Source of the DNA: a virus
IMG/VR virus record: IMGVR_UViG_3300037245_001139
Span: 1-45,612 of that record
DNA length: 45,612 nt
Strand: one strand, 5' to 3'
How positions within the stretch are numbered: the stretch's first letter is position 1; each line of letters begins with the position of its first letter. The position numbers and the translations under genes are program-made. Under the pieces are notes generated by a model that made no database searches, had not been told where the DNA came from, and was given only the letters and a program-made list of their open reading frames with translations. Shown piece by piece: positions 10,456 through 18,806 of the stretch.

Positions 10456-10480
10456 AAAAAAAAAGGAGCGTTAGCTCCTC
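10456..10480 (-). terminator. Rho-independent terminator after the 419-aa structural gene
   Basis: On the minus strand a perfect 6-bp stem (AGGAGC / GCTCCT) with a 4-base loop is followed by nine T. It lies 20 bases downstream of the 419-residue gene's stop and upstream of the next neck gene, so it should end or reduce the capsid transcript here. Confidence 0.85.
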
Positions 10481-10499
10481 TTTTAAGTATGGGTTGGTT

Positions 10500-11759
10500 T
10501 TATAAAACAATAGCTGTTTGACCAATCTTAACCATAAACCCATTTAAAATGTGTAAGAATTCATCTCCACTGTTCAATCCTTGGTCTCCTCCATTTGGGA
10601 TATAAATCTCAGTTGCAAGAGGTGCATTGTACAAACCTTGGAAATCTCCACGTGATGTTTCAGAGTGAGTGATGACAATTGTATCATATCCAACTGTTGG
10701 GTCAACAACACTGTCAATACGAGTATCATCAAAACGTCTCTTACTTGTGTCACCTAAGTAACCTTTAGCATCTTCTTCACGTTGTGCAACTTGTCTCCAG
10801 AATCCATTTCCAGGATTAACAGATTGAACTGTTTTATATGTAGCAGCACTATCATAAGAACGTCCATCAGCTTCACTGAAGTAAGCTTCAAATAAAATCC
10901 ACTCATATTGATCATAAGGTTCGTTAGCAGAACGACTTAACATAGGGTCTTGTGGTAAACCTGTAAGTTTGAAACCAAACTCAGTTTGAACTGACATGAT
11001 ACCTACGTTAGCTGCTAATACTGTAGCTGTTGTGTCTTGGTAAGGAATATCTAAAGTAAATGTGTTAACATCTACTACAGATTTAACTTTATAGATAGCA
11101 AACTCATCAGTTGCTCCTCCAATACGAACATAAGACCCAACTGTTACTCCGTGTCCTGCTGATACTACTGTATCACTTCCTTTAATTACAGTTGCGTCTG
11201 CAGCTAAAGCTGTAAAAGTTCCATCAGATACACGCTCTAATAAAATTTTATCACTTAATTCGTTATGACCATAGTCTTTTTGAATAAAGTAACATAAGAT
11301 TGTGTCAATAGCTCCTTCAGCAGTTGCAGTTGACCCTCCGTCATAATTATAGTCTTGTAATGTTTGACGTTGACCTACTACAGGTTGATCTTCTTGAATA
11401 CTGATTCGTAAACGATATTCATTAGATGCAGAAATGTCCAATCCTGTTCCTACAATTCCATTATAACCAATGAAAGAGATCTGCTCTTGAGGGGCTACGA
11501 AAGGTTTCCCCTCATATTTAGAGACAGACTTTCCTTGGATAGGGGAAGACAGAAGAGCTTGACCTGGACCGATACCACTAGCAATAGTAATACTATCTCC
11601 AGCTGATAGTGCGTTTGCAGCAGTGTTTGTTGTGATAGGTGTACCTGCGCTAGACAAGACAACTAAATCACCTTTTTGTATTGTTGGTAAAGCAGCGATA
11701 ACCCCACTGTTTGCACCATCACCGATTAATACTCGGTTTACATAGTTGTAATTCGACAT
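10500..11759 (-). CDS. Virion structural protein, 419 aa
   Basis: The protein is beta-rich and rich in Gly, Ala, Ser and Thr. The N-terminus (YVNRVLIGDGANSGVIAALPTIQKGDLVVLS) resembles phage surface, tail-tube or decoration proteins. Codons are clean, and the gene is followed directly by one of the strongest terminators in the window; the only comparable feature in this block follows the major capsid gene. That suggests a protein made in many copies, such as an auxiliary capsid, head-fibre or collar protein, but this is an inference. Residues about 185-245 form a small repeated beta motif (VIKGSDTVVSAGHGVTVGSYVRIGG). I do not recognise a named family. Confidence 0.55.
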   Translation of the reverse strand: MSNYNYVNRVLIGDGANSGVIAALPTIQKGDLVVLSSAGTPITTNTAANALSAGDSITIASGIGPGQALLSSPIQGKSVSKYEGKPFVAPQEQISFIGYNGIVGTGLDISASNEYRLRISIQEDQPVVGQRQTLQDYNYDGGSTATAEGAIDTILCYFIQKDYGHNELSDKILLERVSDGTFTALAADATVIKGSDTVVSAGHGVTVGSYVRIGGATDEFAIYKVKSVVDVNTFTLDIPYQDTTATVLAANVGIMSVQTEFGFKLTGLPQDPMLSRSANEPYDQYEWILFEAYFSEADGRSYDSAATYKTVQSVNPGNGFWRQVAQREEDAKGYLGDTSKRRFDDTRIDSVVDPTVGYDTIVITHSETSRGDFQGLYNAPLATEIYIPNGGDQGLNSGDEFLHILNGFMVKIGQTAIVL

Positions 11760-11762
11760 GTT

Positions 11763-12479
11763 CTATTCGTTAGTTTGAATGTTAATCGCTTGGGTTTGAA
11801 CCCTTGGCGACTGTATGTTTTCAAGAGCTATTTGTATAGCTAGTTGTAATATTTCTTTATGTAGATGATTAGATAACTCACACTCTTGTTTTGGTTTACC
11901 ATAAGTACCTATATTCATAGGAATTGGTTCTTTTAAGAATGTAAGTGCCACTACATCAGCTGTTTGAGAAGAGTCTAACCAATATGATAATTGATTGTCT
12001 TCTATAGTCAATAAAGGCTTAGATGGTCTAGGTTTATTAAAAGGGTCTGATAGAAGTGAGTATACGTCATCTTGTTGAGTTAACTTAGGACTTACCCATT
12101 GTTCACAGAATGTTGTAGTGTGAATGGTCGACTTTAAGTAGAATTGATACTTATCTTCGCTTAGTGTACTTAACTCTTTGTCTTCATAGATTACGTCTAA
12201 GGGAGTGGTGTATACATTACCTATACCTTGATAAGTAGTAGATTCTTGAACTTCGCAGAATTTAGTTTTAACTAAATTCTTCAAGTCGTCAATTCTCTTT
12301 TGACTTTCTTCAAACCCTGTTTGGTAAGTATTATTTTTACCATATCTTAATTTGACAGTTCTATCTTGAGCTTCGTTTAAATAGATGTCTATTTCACCAT
12401 CTAAAAACTCAGGATAAGCTAACGAATCAGCTTTGTCAAAAAAGATTTTAAAATCTCTATGAAACTCTTCAATACTCAT
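11763..12479 (-). CDS. Ring / connector protein, 238 aa
   Basis: The helical N-terminus (MSIEEFHRDFKIFFDKADSLAYPEFLDGEIDIYLNEAQDR) is followed by a beta middle and a C-terminal amphipathic helix (LSNHLHKEILQLAIQIALENIQSPR). The helix, beta, helix plan and the LHKEILQLAIQIALENI ending are typical of adaptor proteins that I recall from Bacteroidota podophages. It starts on the last base of the 268-residue gene and ends 3 bases before the 419-residue gene, so the three form one tight unit. The likely role is a portal-proximal ring of the neck, by inference. Confidence 0.5.
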   Translation of the reverse strand: MSIEEFHRDFKIFFDKADSLAYPEFLDGEIDIYLNEAQDRTVKLRYGKNNTYQTGFEESQKRIDDLKNLVKTKFCEVQESTTYQGIGNVYTTPLDVIYEDKELSTLSEDKYQFYLKSTIHTTTFCEQWVSPKLTQQDDVYSLLSDPFNKPRPSKPLLTIEDNQLSYWLDSSQTADVVALTFLKEPIPMNIGTYGKPKQECELSNHLHKEILQLAIQIALENIQSPRVQTQAINIQTNE

Positions 12480-13285
12480 TACTTCTTGCTATCAAATTCT
12501 TTTTTAATTCCTAAGAAGATGTTTTGATTTTCTTTATCCTTGATAAAAGCAATAGATTGCTCTAAACCAGTTCCTAATAAAATATCTTGATAATACAATG
12601 GCATTTCAGTTCCTACTCCAACACCATGCTTTTTAACAATGTTTAGCTTAATAAGTTGCATCATCCAAACTTTATCTTTGAATAACTTATCTCCAACAAT
12701 GCTTAAAAACTTACCAGGATTACTTTCTACAAGATCACCTAATCTATCTTTAGCAATCTCAGGTTCCATACGAGATGCATCTTTACCAAACATAAATAAA
12801 GCATTAACCATTTCAACAGAACTCATAGTTACAAACTTAGCATAAGCTTTGGCAATTACATCACGTTTAACGTTAGAAACTTTAGCTTCTTCACTTTGAG
12901 ATGTTATAACATATTTTGCTGTAGGATGTGTTTTTAAAGTAGTCATGCCGTTTGCAACCTCAGGGTCTGCTAGCAACACTTTGTACTTTAATAAATCAGC
13001 ATCGTTGTTTGTATTTAAAGTAGCCCCTCCTTCTGGTATAGTAATAAAGAATGAGTTCCAATACGGAGACTTTGAAAGCAATTCTCCTGGCTCTAACTCT
13101 AAATCAAGTTCAAGTTTAATTCTGTCTTCATCAGTTAAACCTGTTCTAAGCTTACCTGTGTTAACATCTAACGCAGGAACAAACTTATCTACGCAATTAT
13201 CATATGTATCTTTAACCTTGTTAGTCTTAGTATCAAGAGCTCCCCAAGATTGGTTTCTATTAACTTTATCAATTTTAACAATCAT
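12479..13285 (-). CDS. Uncharacterised conserved structural-module protein, 268 aa
   Basis: I do not recognise a named family. The first 90 residues contain WGALDTKTNKVKDTYDNCVDKFVP and a strand-rich segment with SPYWNSFFITIPEGGATLN. Residues 90-268 are mainly helical with many Lys/Glu pairs. The gene follows the major capsid terminator and leads a tight three-gene group with a connector and the 419-residue protein, so a head-completion or head-tail joining role is plausible. No signal peptide, membrane segment or catalytic motif is visible. Confidence 0.45.
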   Translation of the reverse strand: MIVKIDKVNRNQSWGALDTKTNKVKDTYDNCVDKFVPALDVNTGKLRTGLTDEDRIKLELDLELEPGELLSKSPYWNSFFITIPEGGATLNTNNDADLLKYKVLLADPEVANGMTTLKTHPTAKYVITSQSEEAKVSNVKRDVIAKAYAKFVTMSSVEMVNALFMFGKDASRMEPEIAKDRLGDLVESNPGKFLSIVGDKLFKDKVWMMQLIKLNIVKKHGVGVGTEMPLYYQDILLGTGLEQSIAFIKDKENQNIFLGIKKEFDSKK

Positions 13286-13296
13286 CTGTCTTCTTG

Positions 13297-13326
13297 TTTA
13301 AAACTCCCCATGTCCCCACAGGGAGT
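13297..13326 (-). terminator. Terminator after the major capsid gene
   Basis: A 6-bp perfect stem (ACTCCC / GGGAGT) with a 12-base loop that can extend the pairing is followed on the minus strand by a short T-rich run. It lies 16 bases after the capsid stop, a position where highly expressed capsid transcripts are often ended. Confidence 0.65.
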
Positions 13327-13341
13327 AGTTATTTATTTATT

Positions 13342-14808
13342 TTAACAAACACGTAAGATTAACTCTCCACAAGATGTTGGGTCTTGTACCATAATACCAC
13401 ATTGTGATAAGAAATGTACATCATAACCATCAATACCTGAAGATCTTTGTGTGCTAATTGAGTTAGCAACCCCACCGTAAGGATCAGTAGAACCACATAC
13501 ATGCCACATAGCCATCTCAGAGTTTTTCAACGCTACTTTACGAATGTTAGCTTCACCTTGTTTTCTACCAAAGTTCATAATAGTAAATCTATAAGATTCA
13601 ATAGGCTTACCTGTCAATGGATGTTTATCACGATTTCTTACGATATCATCATAAGGACTGAATTCTTTAACTGTTAACTCAATACCATTCATGAACTTAA
13701 CAGTTCTAAAGTATCCATCGATAGTTAATTCAGCACCTTTACCTGTAATGAATGTACCATGGTCAGTGATAGTGATGTTATTACCTTTGTTGTAATCTTT
13801 CATCGCTCTATCGAACTCACGCATACCCATCTTACCTGTTAATGCAACGAACTTGTGATCTCCACCCCACTTCTTAGCAGCATAGCTTAAGTCTAATAAA
13901 AACTCATCTAAAATCTCATAAGTAAGTTTTGTGTAATAACGCTTATTAGCTGGGCTAATTTGCTCACGTAATCCAGCTCCATGATAAATAGGACGCTTAT
14001 TTTCTCCTTGTAATGTAACTTGACCTTTTGAGTTTTTGTTATATGTAGAATAAATTAAGTGACGGTCCATTTCTCTGTACCAGTTAGCCATAGCAGTCCA
14101 CTCAGCTAATTTAGTCCATAACTTAGTTGGTTTTGCAGGATCAGCAGGATTATATAATTCAATAACCATAACAGCCATAGCTGCATCACGAGTAACTTTA
14201 TAAGTCTTACGTAACGTAGACAATTGATTACGCATTTTATATGGTGTGCTGTATCCGTGTCCACCACCTTTGTTAGAGTACTCTTCAACAGAACTCCATT
14301 CTTTAGACCATCTTGCTCCTAATTGTAAATACTTAGGATTACAGAATGAGTCATAGTTAGGATTTGTCAACTGTACTGTATAAGACCATCCACTACCAAT
14401 TTGGTAAGGCTCAGCCATAACGTGTACTTGAGTTTGTCCATCATCTGCAATTAAGTTGTCAGATACTTCAAACCATTTCTCAGCTAAAACTAATTGAAAA
14501 GGTTGTTGAGCATAACCAGGTGTTAAGTTACCACCATCACTGTTTGATTGAACTTCAATAGCTCTTTCGCTTTGAGAGTGTAACTCCCATTCAAATTCTC
14601 TGTTTGTTACAGATAAGGTATTACCAATACCACCAGTTAACAAAGTAATCACGTTATCTTCTTGAATACCAAAAGCATAAGCCAATACAGATCCTACTTT
14701 TTCAGGCTCTGTTAAGTATGCATTAGATAAGTGAGTTGACTCTGTTAAGCCTGTAAAATCTTTACTAGGATATACCTGTAAAGGGGATACTTTTCCAGTA
14801 CTTGCCAT
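13342..14808 (-). CDS. Major capsid protein, 488 aa
   Basis: Length (about 490 residues) and several blocks match my memory of crAss-like major capsid proteins of the HK97 fold: VYPSKDFTGLTESTHLSNAY at the N-terminus, then EKVGSVLAYAFGI...VITLLTGGIGNT and REFEWELHSQSERAIEV. The C-terminus ends in DPTSCGELILRVC. It lies between the scaffold-like gene and a terminator, the usual place. It has no long Glu-rich N-terminal delta domain of its own, in keeping with a separate scaffold gene upstream. Start ATG at 14808 follows the scaffold stop by 13 bases. Identification by memory of family motifs, length and synteny; high confidence. Confidence 0.88.
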   Translation of the reverse strand: MASTGKVSPLQVYPSKDFTGLTESTHLSNAYLTEPEKVGSVLAYAFGIQEDNVITLLTGGIGNTLSVTNREFEWELHSQSERAIEVQSNSDGGNLTPGYAQQPFQLVLAEKWFEVSDNLIADDGQTQVHVMAEPYQIGSGWSYTVQLTNPNYDSFCNPKYLQLGARWSKEWSSVEEYSNKGGGHGYSTPYKMRNQLSTLRKTYKVTRDAAMAVMVIELYNPADPAKPTKLWTKLAEWTAMANWYREMDRHLIYSTYNKNSKGQVTLQGENKRPIYHGAGLREQISPANKRYYTKLTYEILDEFLLDLSYAAKKWGGDHKFVALTGKMGMREFDRAMKDYNKGNNITITDHGTFITGKGAELTIDGYFRTVKFMNGIELTVKEFSPYDDIVRNRDKHPLTGKPIESYRFTIMNFGRKQGEANIRKVALKNSEMAMWHVCGSTDPYGGVANSISTQRSSGIDGYDVHFLSQCGIMVQDPTSCGELILRVC

Positions 14809-14821
14809 AATTTATTTTAGT

Positions 14822-15895
14822 TTACATGTTCCAAGGTATATCAAGAGAACTATCAGTTCTTCTTGATTGTTGAGTACTACGTTTAGGACTTGTATTTGTG
14901 TCCGTATACTGACTCAATTTCTTTTTAATAGTTCTAGTTTGTTTTGTAGCGATTTCTCGACTAAGCTTCTCTTTGTTAAATCCTTCCATTGCAAAGTATG
15001 CATATAAAAGTTGATTGTCAACAGTATCGGCTTTTTGAAATCCAGTCTTACCTTCTTTATCAGGTTTAGTTATAAAGTCATATAGTTGAGCAGCCTTTTG
15101 TTTACTAACTTTAAATCCTGAAATTTCATTAGTGTTAACAACTTTATCTCTGAACTCTTCAGCAGCTTGAGTTTGTTGTTGTTGTTGCTCAATTTTAACT
15201 TTTTCTTTTTCAGCAATTAAAGATTCATTTTTATCTTTTTGCCAAGCAGTAAGCTTTCTTTGAGCTAACTCAGCTTGTTTACGAAGCATTTTATCTCCTG
15301 CTTCTAAATAATCGTTAACTGTTTCATCTATCTCATCATCGGTATAACCTGATATAGATAACCAGTCTTCAATTAACGCTTGTTGATTTTTAATTATACC
15401 TTTCCCGTTTTGTTCTAATGGAACTTTAGAAAAATCAATTTCTTCTTCCATGTTTAAAAAGTCATCTACTTCACCACCTTTTTCAATGATTTCTAATAAA
15501 GCTTGACCTTTTTCTCCAAGAGATTCTTTGTATGTATTGATAGCTTCTTTTTGTTTCTTTTCAACAGTTTTATTAACCATTTCTTTGAAGCCTTCTTGAG
15601 TAAATTCAGCTTCCACTTCATCTCCTTCAATATCAAATACACCTTCATCTAAATAACTTTGCATTAAGTCTTCATAATAAGACTCATCTTCAGTTAAAGT
15701 TTCTGTAGGTTCTTCTACAGCATCTTCAACAGGTGCTTCGTCAACAACTTCTTCTACTTTTTCTGTCGGTTCTTCCACAACCTCAACAGGAACTTCAACA
15801 ACATCTTCTGTAGATGCTGCTGGTGTTTCTGATACTTTTTCTTCGTTAAATGTTTGACCTAATTCAAACACATCTACAAATTCTGTCCCATCCAT
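14822..15895 (-). CDS. Scaffold-like acidic protein, 357 aa
   Basis: The first 90 residues are extremely acidic and repetitive (Val/Glu/Pro-rich, for example EVPVEVVEEPTEKVEEVV), followed by a long charged helical region with a QQQQQ run at about residue 236. The C-terminus is basic (SPKRSTQQSRRTDSSLDIPW). An acidic coiled-coil protein with a basic end, encoded just before the major capsid gene, is the common plan of phage scaffolding proteins: the basic end binds capsid subunits and the acidic helical core drives assembly. No protease motif is seen. The role is inferred from composition and position. Confidence 0.65.
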   Translation of the reverse strand: MDGTEFVDVFELGQTFNEEKVSETPAASTEDVVEVPVEVVEEPTEKVEEVVDEAPVEDAVEEPTETLTEDESYYEDLMQSYLDEGVFDIEGDEVEAEFTQEGFKEMVNKTVEKKQKEAINTYKESLGEKGQALLEIIEKGGEVDDFLNMEEEIDFSKVPLEQNGKGIIKNQQALIEDWLSISGYTDDEIDETVNDYLEAGDKMLRKQAELAQRKLTAWQKDKNESLIAEKEKVKIEQQQQQTQAAEEFRDKVVNTNEISGFKVSKQKAAQLYDFITKPDKEGKTGFQKADTVDNQLLYAYFAMEGFNKEKLSREIATKQTRTIKKKLSQYTDTNTSPKRSTQQSRRTDSSLDIPWNM

Positions 15896-15973
15896 GGCTT
15901 AAATATAATTTAGTTTAACTCAATATCCATAACTCTTATGTACTTTTTTCATAAAAACTAGTTGTTCACGGCT

Positions 15974-16357
15974 TTAACAAGCAGCTTTACCTTTACCTTT
16001 TCTATACATTTTCTTTTTAACAACCATGCCTTTTTTAGCTTTAGGTTTCTTAGCAGTAGCTATAGACATTCCTGTGCTTTCTAAGTTGTTAACAATTCCT
16101 GCTACTTCAGCAGCTTTCCTACCTTGGTCTCCACCCCTGATTCCAGCATAAGTGCCAATCAAATCTGATATCATACCTGTTTTAAATCCTGGTGTAGTGT
16201 TAGACGGGGCTTCTTCTATGCCCTCTACCATACCTTTTTTTGATCCTTCTAACATACCTTTACCAAGGCTTTTAGCAGCCATGTTTTTACCAGCTCCACT
16301 CATCATTCCTGCAGCAACTCCCGCTGTACCAAATGCGTATTTACGTTTCTTTCTCAT
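15974..16357 (-). CDS. Gly/Lys-rich small protein between portal and scaffold, 127 aa
   Basis: The N-terminal half is Gly/Met/Ala-rich (FGTAGVAAGMMSGAGKNMAA) and weakly hydrophobic. The C-terminal 30 residues are dense in Lys (KKPKAKKGMVVKKKMYRKG) and the chain ends with a lone Cys. Such a basic tail suggests DNA or capsid binding. It starts 4 bases after the portal stop, so it is probably a virion or packaging accessory protein, and it is separated from the scaffold gene by a 78-base gap. I do not recognise the family. Confidence 0.5.
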   Translation of the reverse strand: MRKKRKYAFGTAGVAAGMMSGAGKNMAAKSLGKGMLEGSKKGMVEGIEEAPSNTTPGFKTGMISDLIGTYAGIRGGDQGRKAAEVAGIVNNLESTGMSIATAKKPKAKKGMVVKKKMYRKGKGKAAC

Positions 16358-16361
16358 AATC

Positions 16362-18803
16362 TTATTTTTCTCCTGCTACTTTATTCTTAAGTGCTGTTTC
16401 AGCTTTTAACTTCTCAATACGTTCTTTAGACTTAATTTCTTCTCTCTTAAGAGATCTGTCTTTCTCTTTATCAGATGAGTTTGATTTAATCTCATATTGT
16501 TTCATGGCAATATCATTAGTCACTTTAGTTTGCTCTAACATGATTTTAGCTTGACCGATAACATCAATTTGATCATTGTCTGCGGTATCAGTGTCATAAC
16601 CCATTGTTTTAAGAGCTTCAACTTGAAGTTTGTTTTGTCTATCCAAATAGTTTTGTTCAGCTTCAAACATTCTTGCAGCTTCAGTTTCAAGACGTTGTGC
16701 TTCAATTTGTTGTTGTTGCATTTCTTGTTGTTGTTGAGCAGCTTGCTGTTCTTGTTCTTGTTTCTTACGTTCGCTTTCTTTAATATTATTACCAAGCTCA
16801 CTAATAGATGTGCTTTTAAACATACTAATAATGTCGCTAAATGATGCGGCATTTGCCCCAATTAACATCTCAGAAAGTTGTTCTAGTTTTTGGAAGATTG
16901 CATTGTCTTCACTTGAATCGGTTACAAATACTCCATAATCACTATCTGCAAACTTCTCCATATCAATTTCCATGAAGATTCTTTCAACATCATTTAACAT
17001 GTAGTTAAGTTTCTTCTTATCAGGATATGCAAACTTTGATGTCTCAATAATAGCTGTAAGAACACGTTTCTTAACCTCATTGTGCATATAGAACCAAGGC
17101 TCTGTAATGTTAACTGAGTTATTAATAGCTGCTCTAGTACCTGTTGCAGTTTCATTAGCGCTAGTAGAACCTTCTCTTTGTGGAGTAATGCCTATAATCT
17201 TATCTACTAACTGTTCAATCTTGTTAAGTATACCAATATACTGAGCAACAGATTGAGATAATGTCATATCTAAAGCTTGAAACTGATTAAACTGAGAAAC
17301 CTGTCCTTGAAATTTATCTTTACCTTCTTCAAAAGAATTAATAAAAGCAATACCAACGTTGTCAAAGAAATACATCCATTTGTCTAAGTCAATACCTTCA
17401 CTCTTTGGTATCTGAGCCATATCCATGACCATCTTCTTACCTTTAGCTTTAGCTATTTCAGCTTCAAGTCTATACCATACTATATTATAAAGGTATTGAT
17501 GAGGTTTAAGTAAATCAACTAAGCTGGTTTGTACAGAATTTGTACTATTGTAGACACGTCCTATGTAAGGTAGTTTTACTTCACCAGGGTTATCCATAGA
17601 ACGACTTTGGTTAGGCATAGGGTTAATATCAACATAAAAATCATCTCCAATCTTAGTACCTGTCCAAATTTCACTAATCCATCTCCATTCTAAGACATAC
17701 CCTATCTCTTTCATCTCTGGAGTTAATTTAAAAGTACCATCTACGATACCTTCCTGCATCTCACCTGTTTCATCAGGATATGATACAAAACCAACTCTCT
17801 TCATACTTTTCCAACAAACTTCAGTTACTAAGTATTGGTTGGAGTTATTTTTATTTGTTGCTGAATTACCTCTACTGTGAAAGTCTAAGCTATCGTCTGT
17901 ATAAGCAAACCCAGGATACATTTGATTAGATGCACTTTGTCTAAAGTCACCTTTGTCTAAAATAGCTATTTGTTTTTCACTTAGTTTATCATTGTATTGA
18001 TCTAAGATTTGACCAGCAGTCATCCATCTATCTTCCTTAAACCAATCACCGTCTTCTATAGTTGGATTATCAGGGTTTCTATCATACTCGCAATTAAGTG
18101 GGTTACACACACGAATTTTAACTTCACCATTGTAAATACCTACATAATAAATCTCTTCAGCTACAATAAGTGAATGTTCCCAACCTTCGTTGAACTTTAG
18201 TTTTAAGTTTTCACTATGTTTAATATACTCGAGTATATGAGACCCATATTGTTCTCTAACGTCTTTAACACTTGTGTTAGCAAATTTCTGTATTTGCTCA
18301 AAAGGAGGTGGTTCTTCAATTTCACCTGTTTCAGGGTTAGTTTGAGCCATATCAGGTATACCACTTTCTTTAGCCAAAATCTTTTGAGCTGCTTCGAGTA
18401 ACATCTTTTTAAGTTGATCCTCTTTAAAAGTAACAGCTTCACCGTTAACAGCCATGACATGAAAGTTAAAAGGACGAGACATTTCTTCACCTTTAAGTAA
18501 ATTTATCTTATTTACTATGATGTTCATATCTCTCATTTGAGCAGGAGCACCTCCAATTTGATCTTTTCCTAAACCATAAGGGTCTAAGACATAAGTCATA
18601 TCATCAGTTCTCTGTATTGAGTTTATTAAGTCGTAGTTTATTTGCTTTCTTTCCCAACTAGTCTTACCGTTTAAATGACGAGTATTACTCATACCTGCTA
18701 CAGCATCAACGCAAGCCTCTCTCCAAGCTTTGTCTTTCTTAGACATTGGTAGCTTTTGAGGTGGCATTACAGCATTTAATTGGTTAGTATAAAATGCATC
18801 CAT
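16362..18803 (-). CDS. Portal protein, 813 aa
   Basis: It lies directly after the large terminase gene (3-base gap) and before the head genes, as portals do. The core contains long helices and the segment NRKSMKRVGFVSYPDETGE-like beta region, and the crAss-type block IGITPQREGSTSANETATGTRAAINNS at about residues 540-566, which I recall from portals of this group. The last 150 residues are a Gln-rich coiled coil (KKQEQEQQAAQQQQEMQQQQ) ending in an Arg/Lys/Glu helix, which would extend the barrel or contact packaged cargo. The portal forms the ring through which DNA enters and leaves the head. At 813 residues it is long but within the usual range for the group. Confidence 0.82.
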   Translation of the reverse strand: MDAFYTNQLNAVMPPQKLPMSKKDKAWREACVDAVAGMSNTRHLNGKTSWERKQINYDLINSIQRTDDMTYVLDPYGLGKDQIGGAPAQMRDMNIIVNKINLLKGEEMSRPFNFHVMAVNGEAVTFKEDQLKKMLLEAAQKILAKESGIPDMAQTNPETGEIEEPPPFEQIQKFANTSVKDVREQYGSHILEYIKHSENLKLKFNEGWEHSLIVAEEIYYVGIYNGEVKIRVCNPLNCEYDRNPDNPTIEDGDWFKEDRWMTAGQILDQYNDKLSEKQIAILDKGDFRQSASNQMYPGFAYTDDSLDFHSRGNSATNKNNSNQYLVTEVCWKSMKRVGFVSYPDETGEMQEGIVDGTFKLTPEMKEIGYVLEWRWISEIWTGTKIGDDFYVDINPMPNQSRSMDNPGEVKLPYIGRVYNSTNSVQTSLVDLLKPHQYLYNIVWYRLEAEIAKAKGKKMVMDMAQIPKSEGIDLDKWMYFFDNVGIAFINSFEEGKDKFQGQVSQFNQFQALDMTLSQSVAQYIGILNKIEQLVDKIIGITPQREGSTSANETATGTRAAINNSVNITEPWFYMHNEVKKRVLTAIIETSKFAYPDKKKLNYMLNDVERIFMEIDMEKFADSDYGVFVTDSSEDNAIFQKLEQLSEMLIGANAASFSDIISMFKSTSISELGNNIKESERKKQEQEQQAAQQQQEMQQQQIEAQRLETEAARMFEAEQNYLDRQNKLQVEALKTMGYDTDTADNDQIDVIGQAKIMLEQTKVTNDIAMKQYEIKSNSSDKEKDRSLKREEIKSKERIEKLKAETALKNKVAGEK

Positions 18804-18806
18804 ATA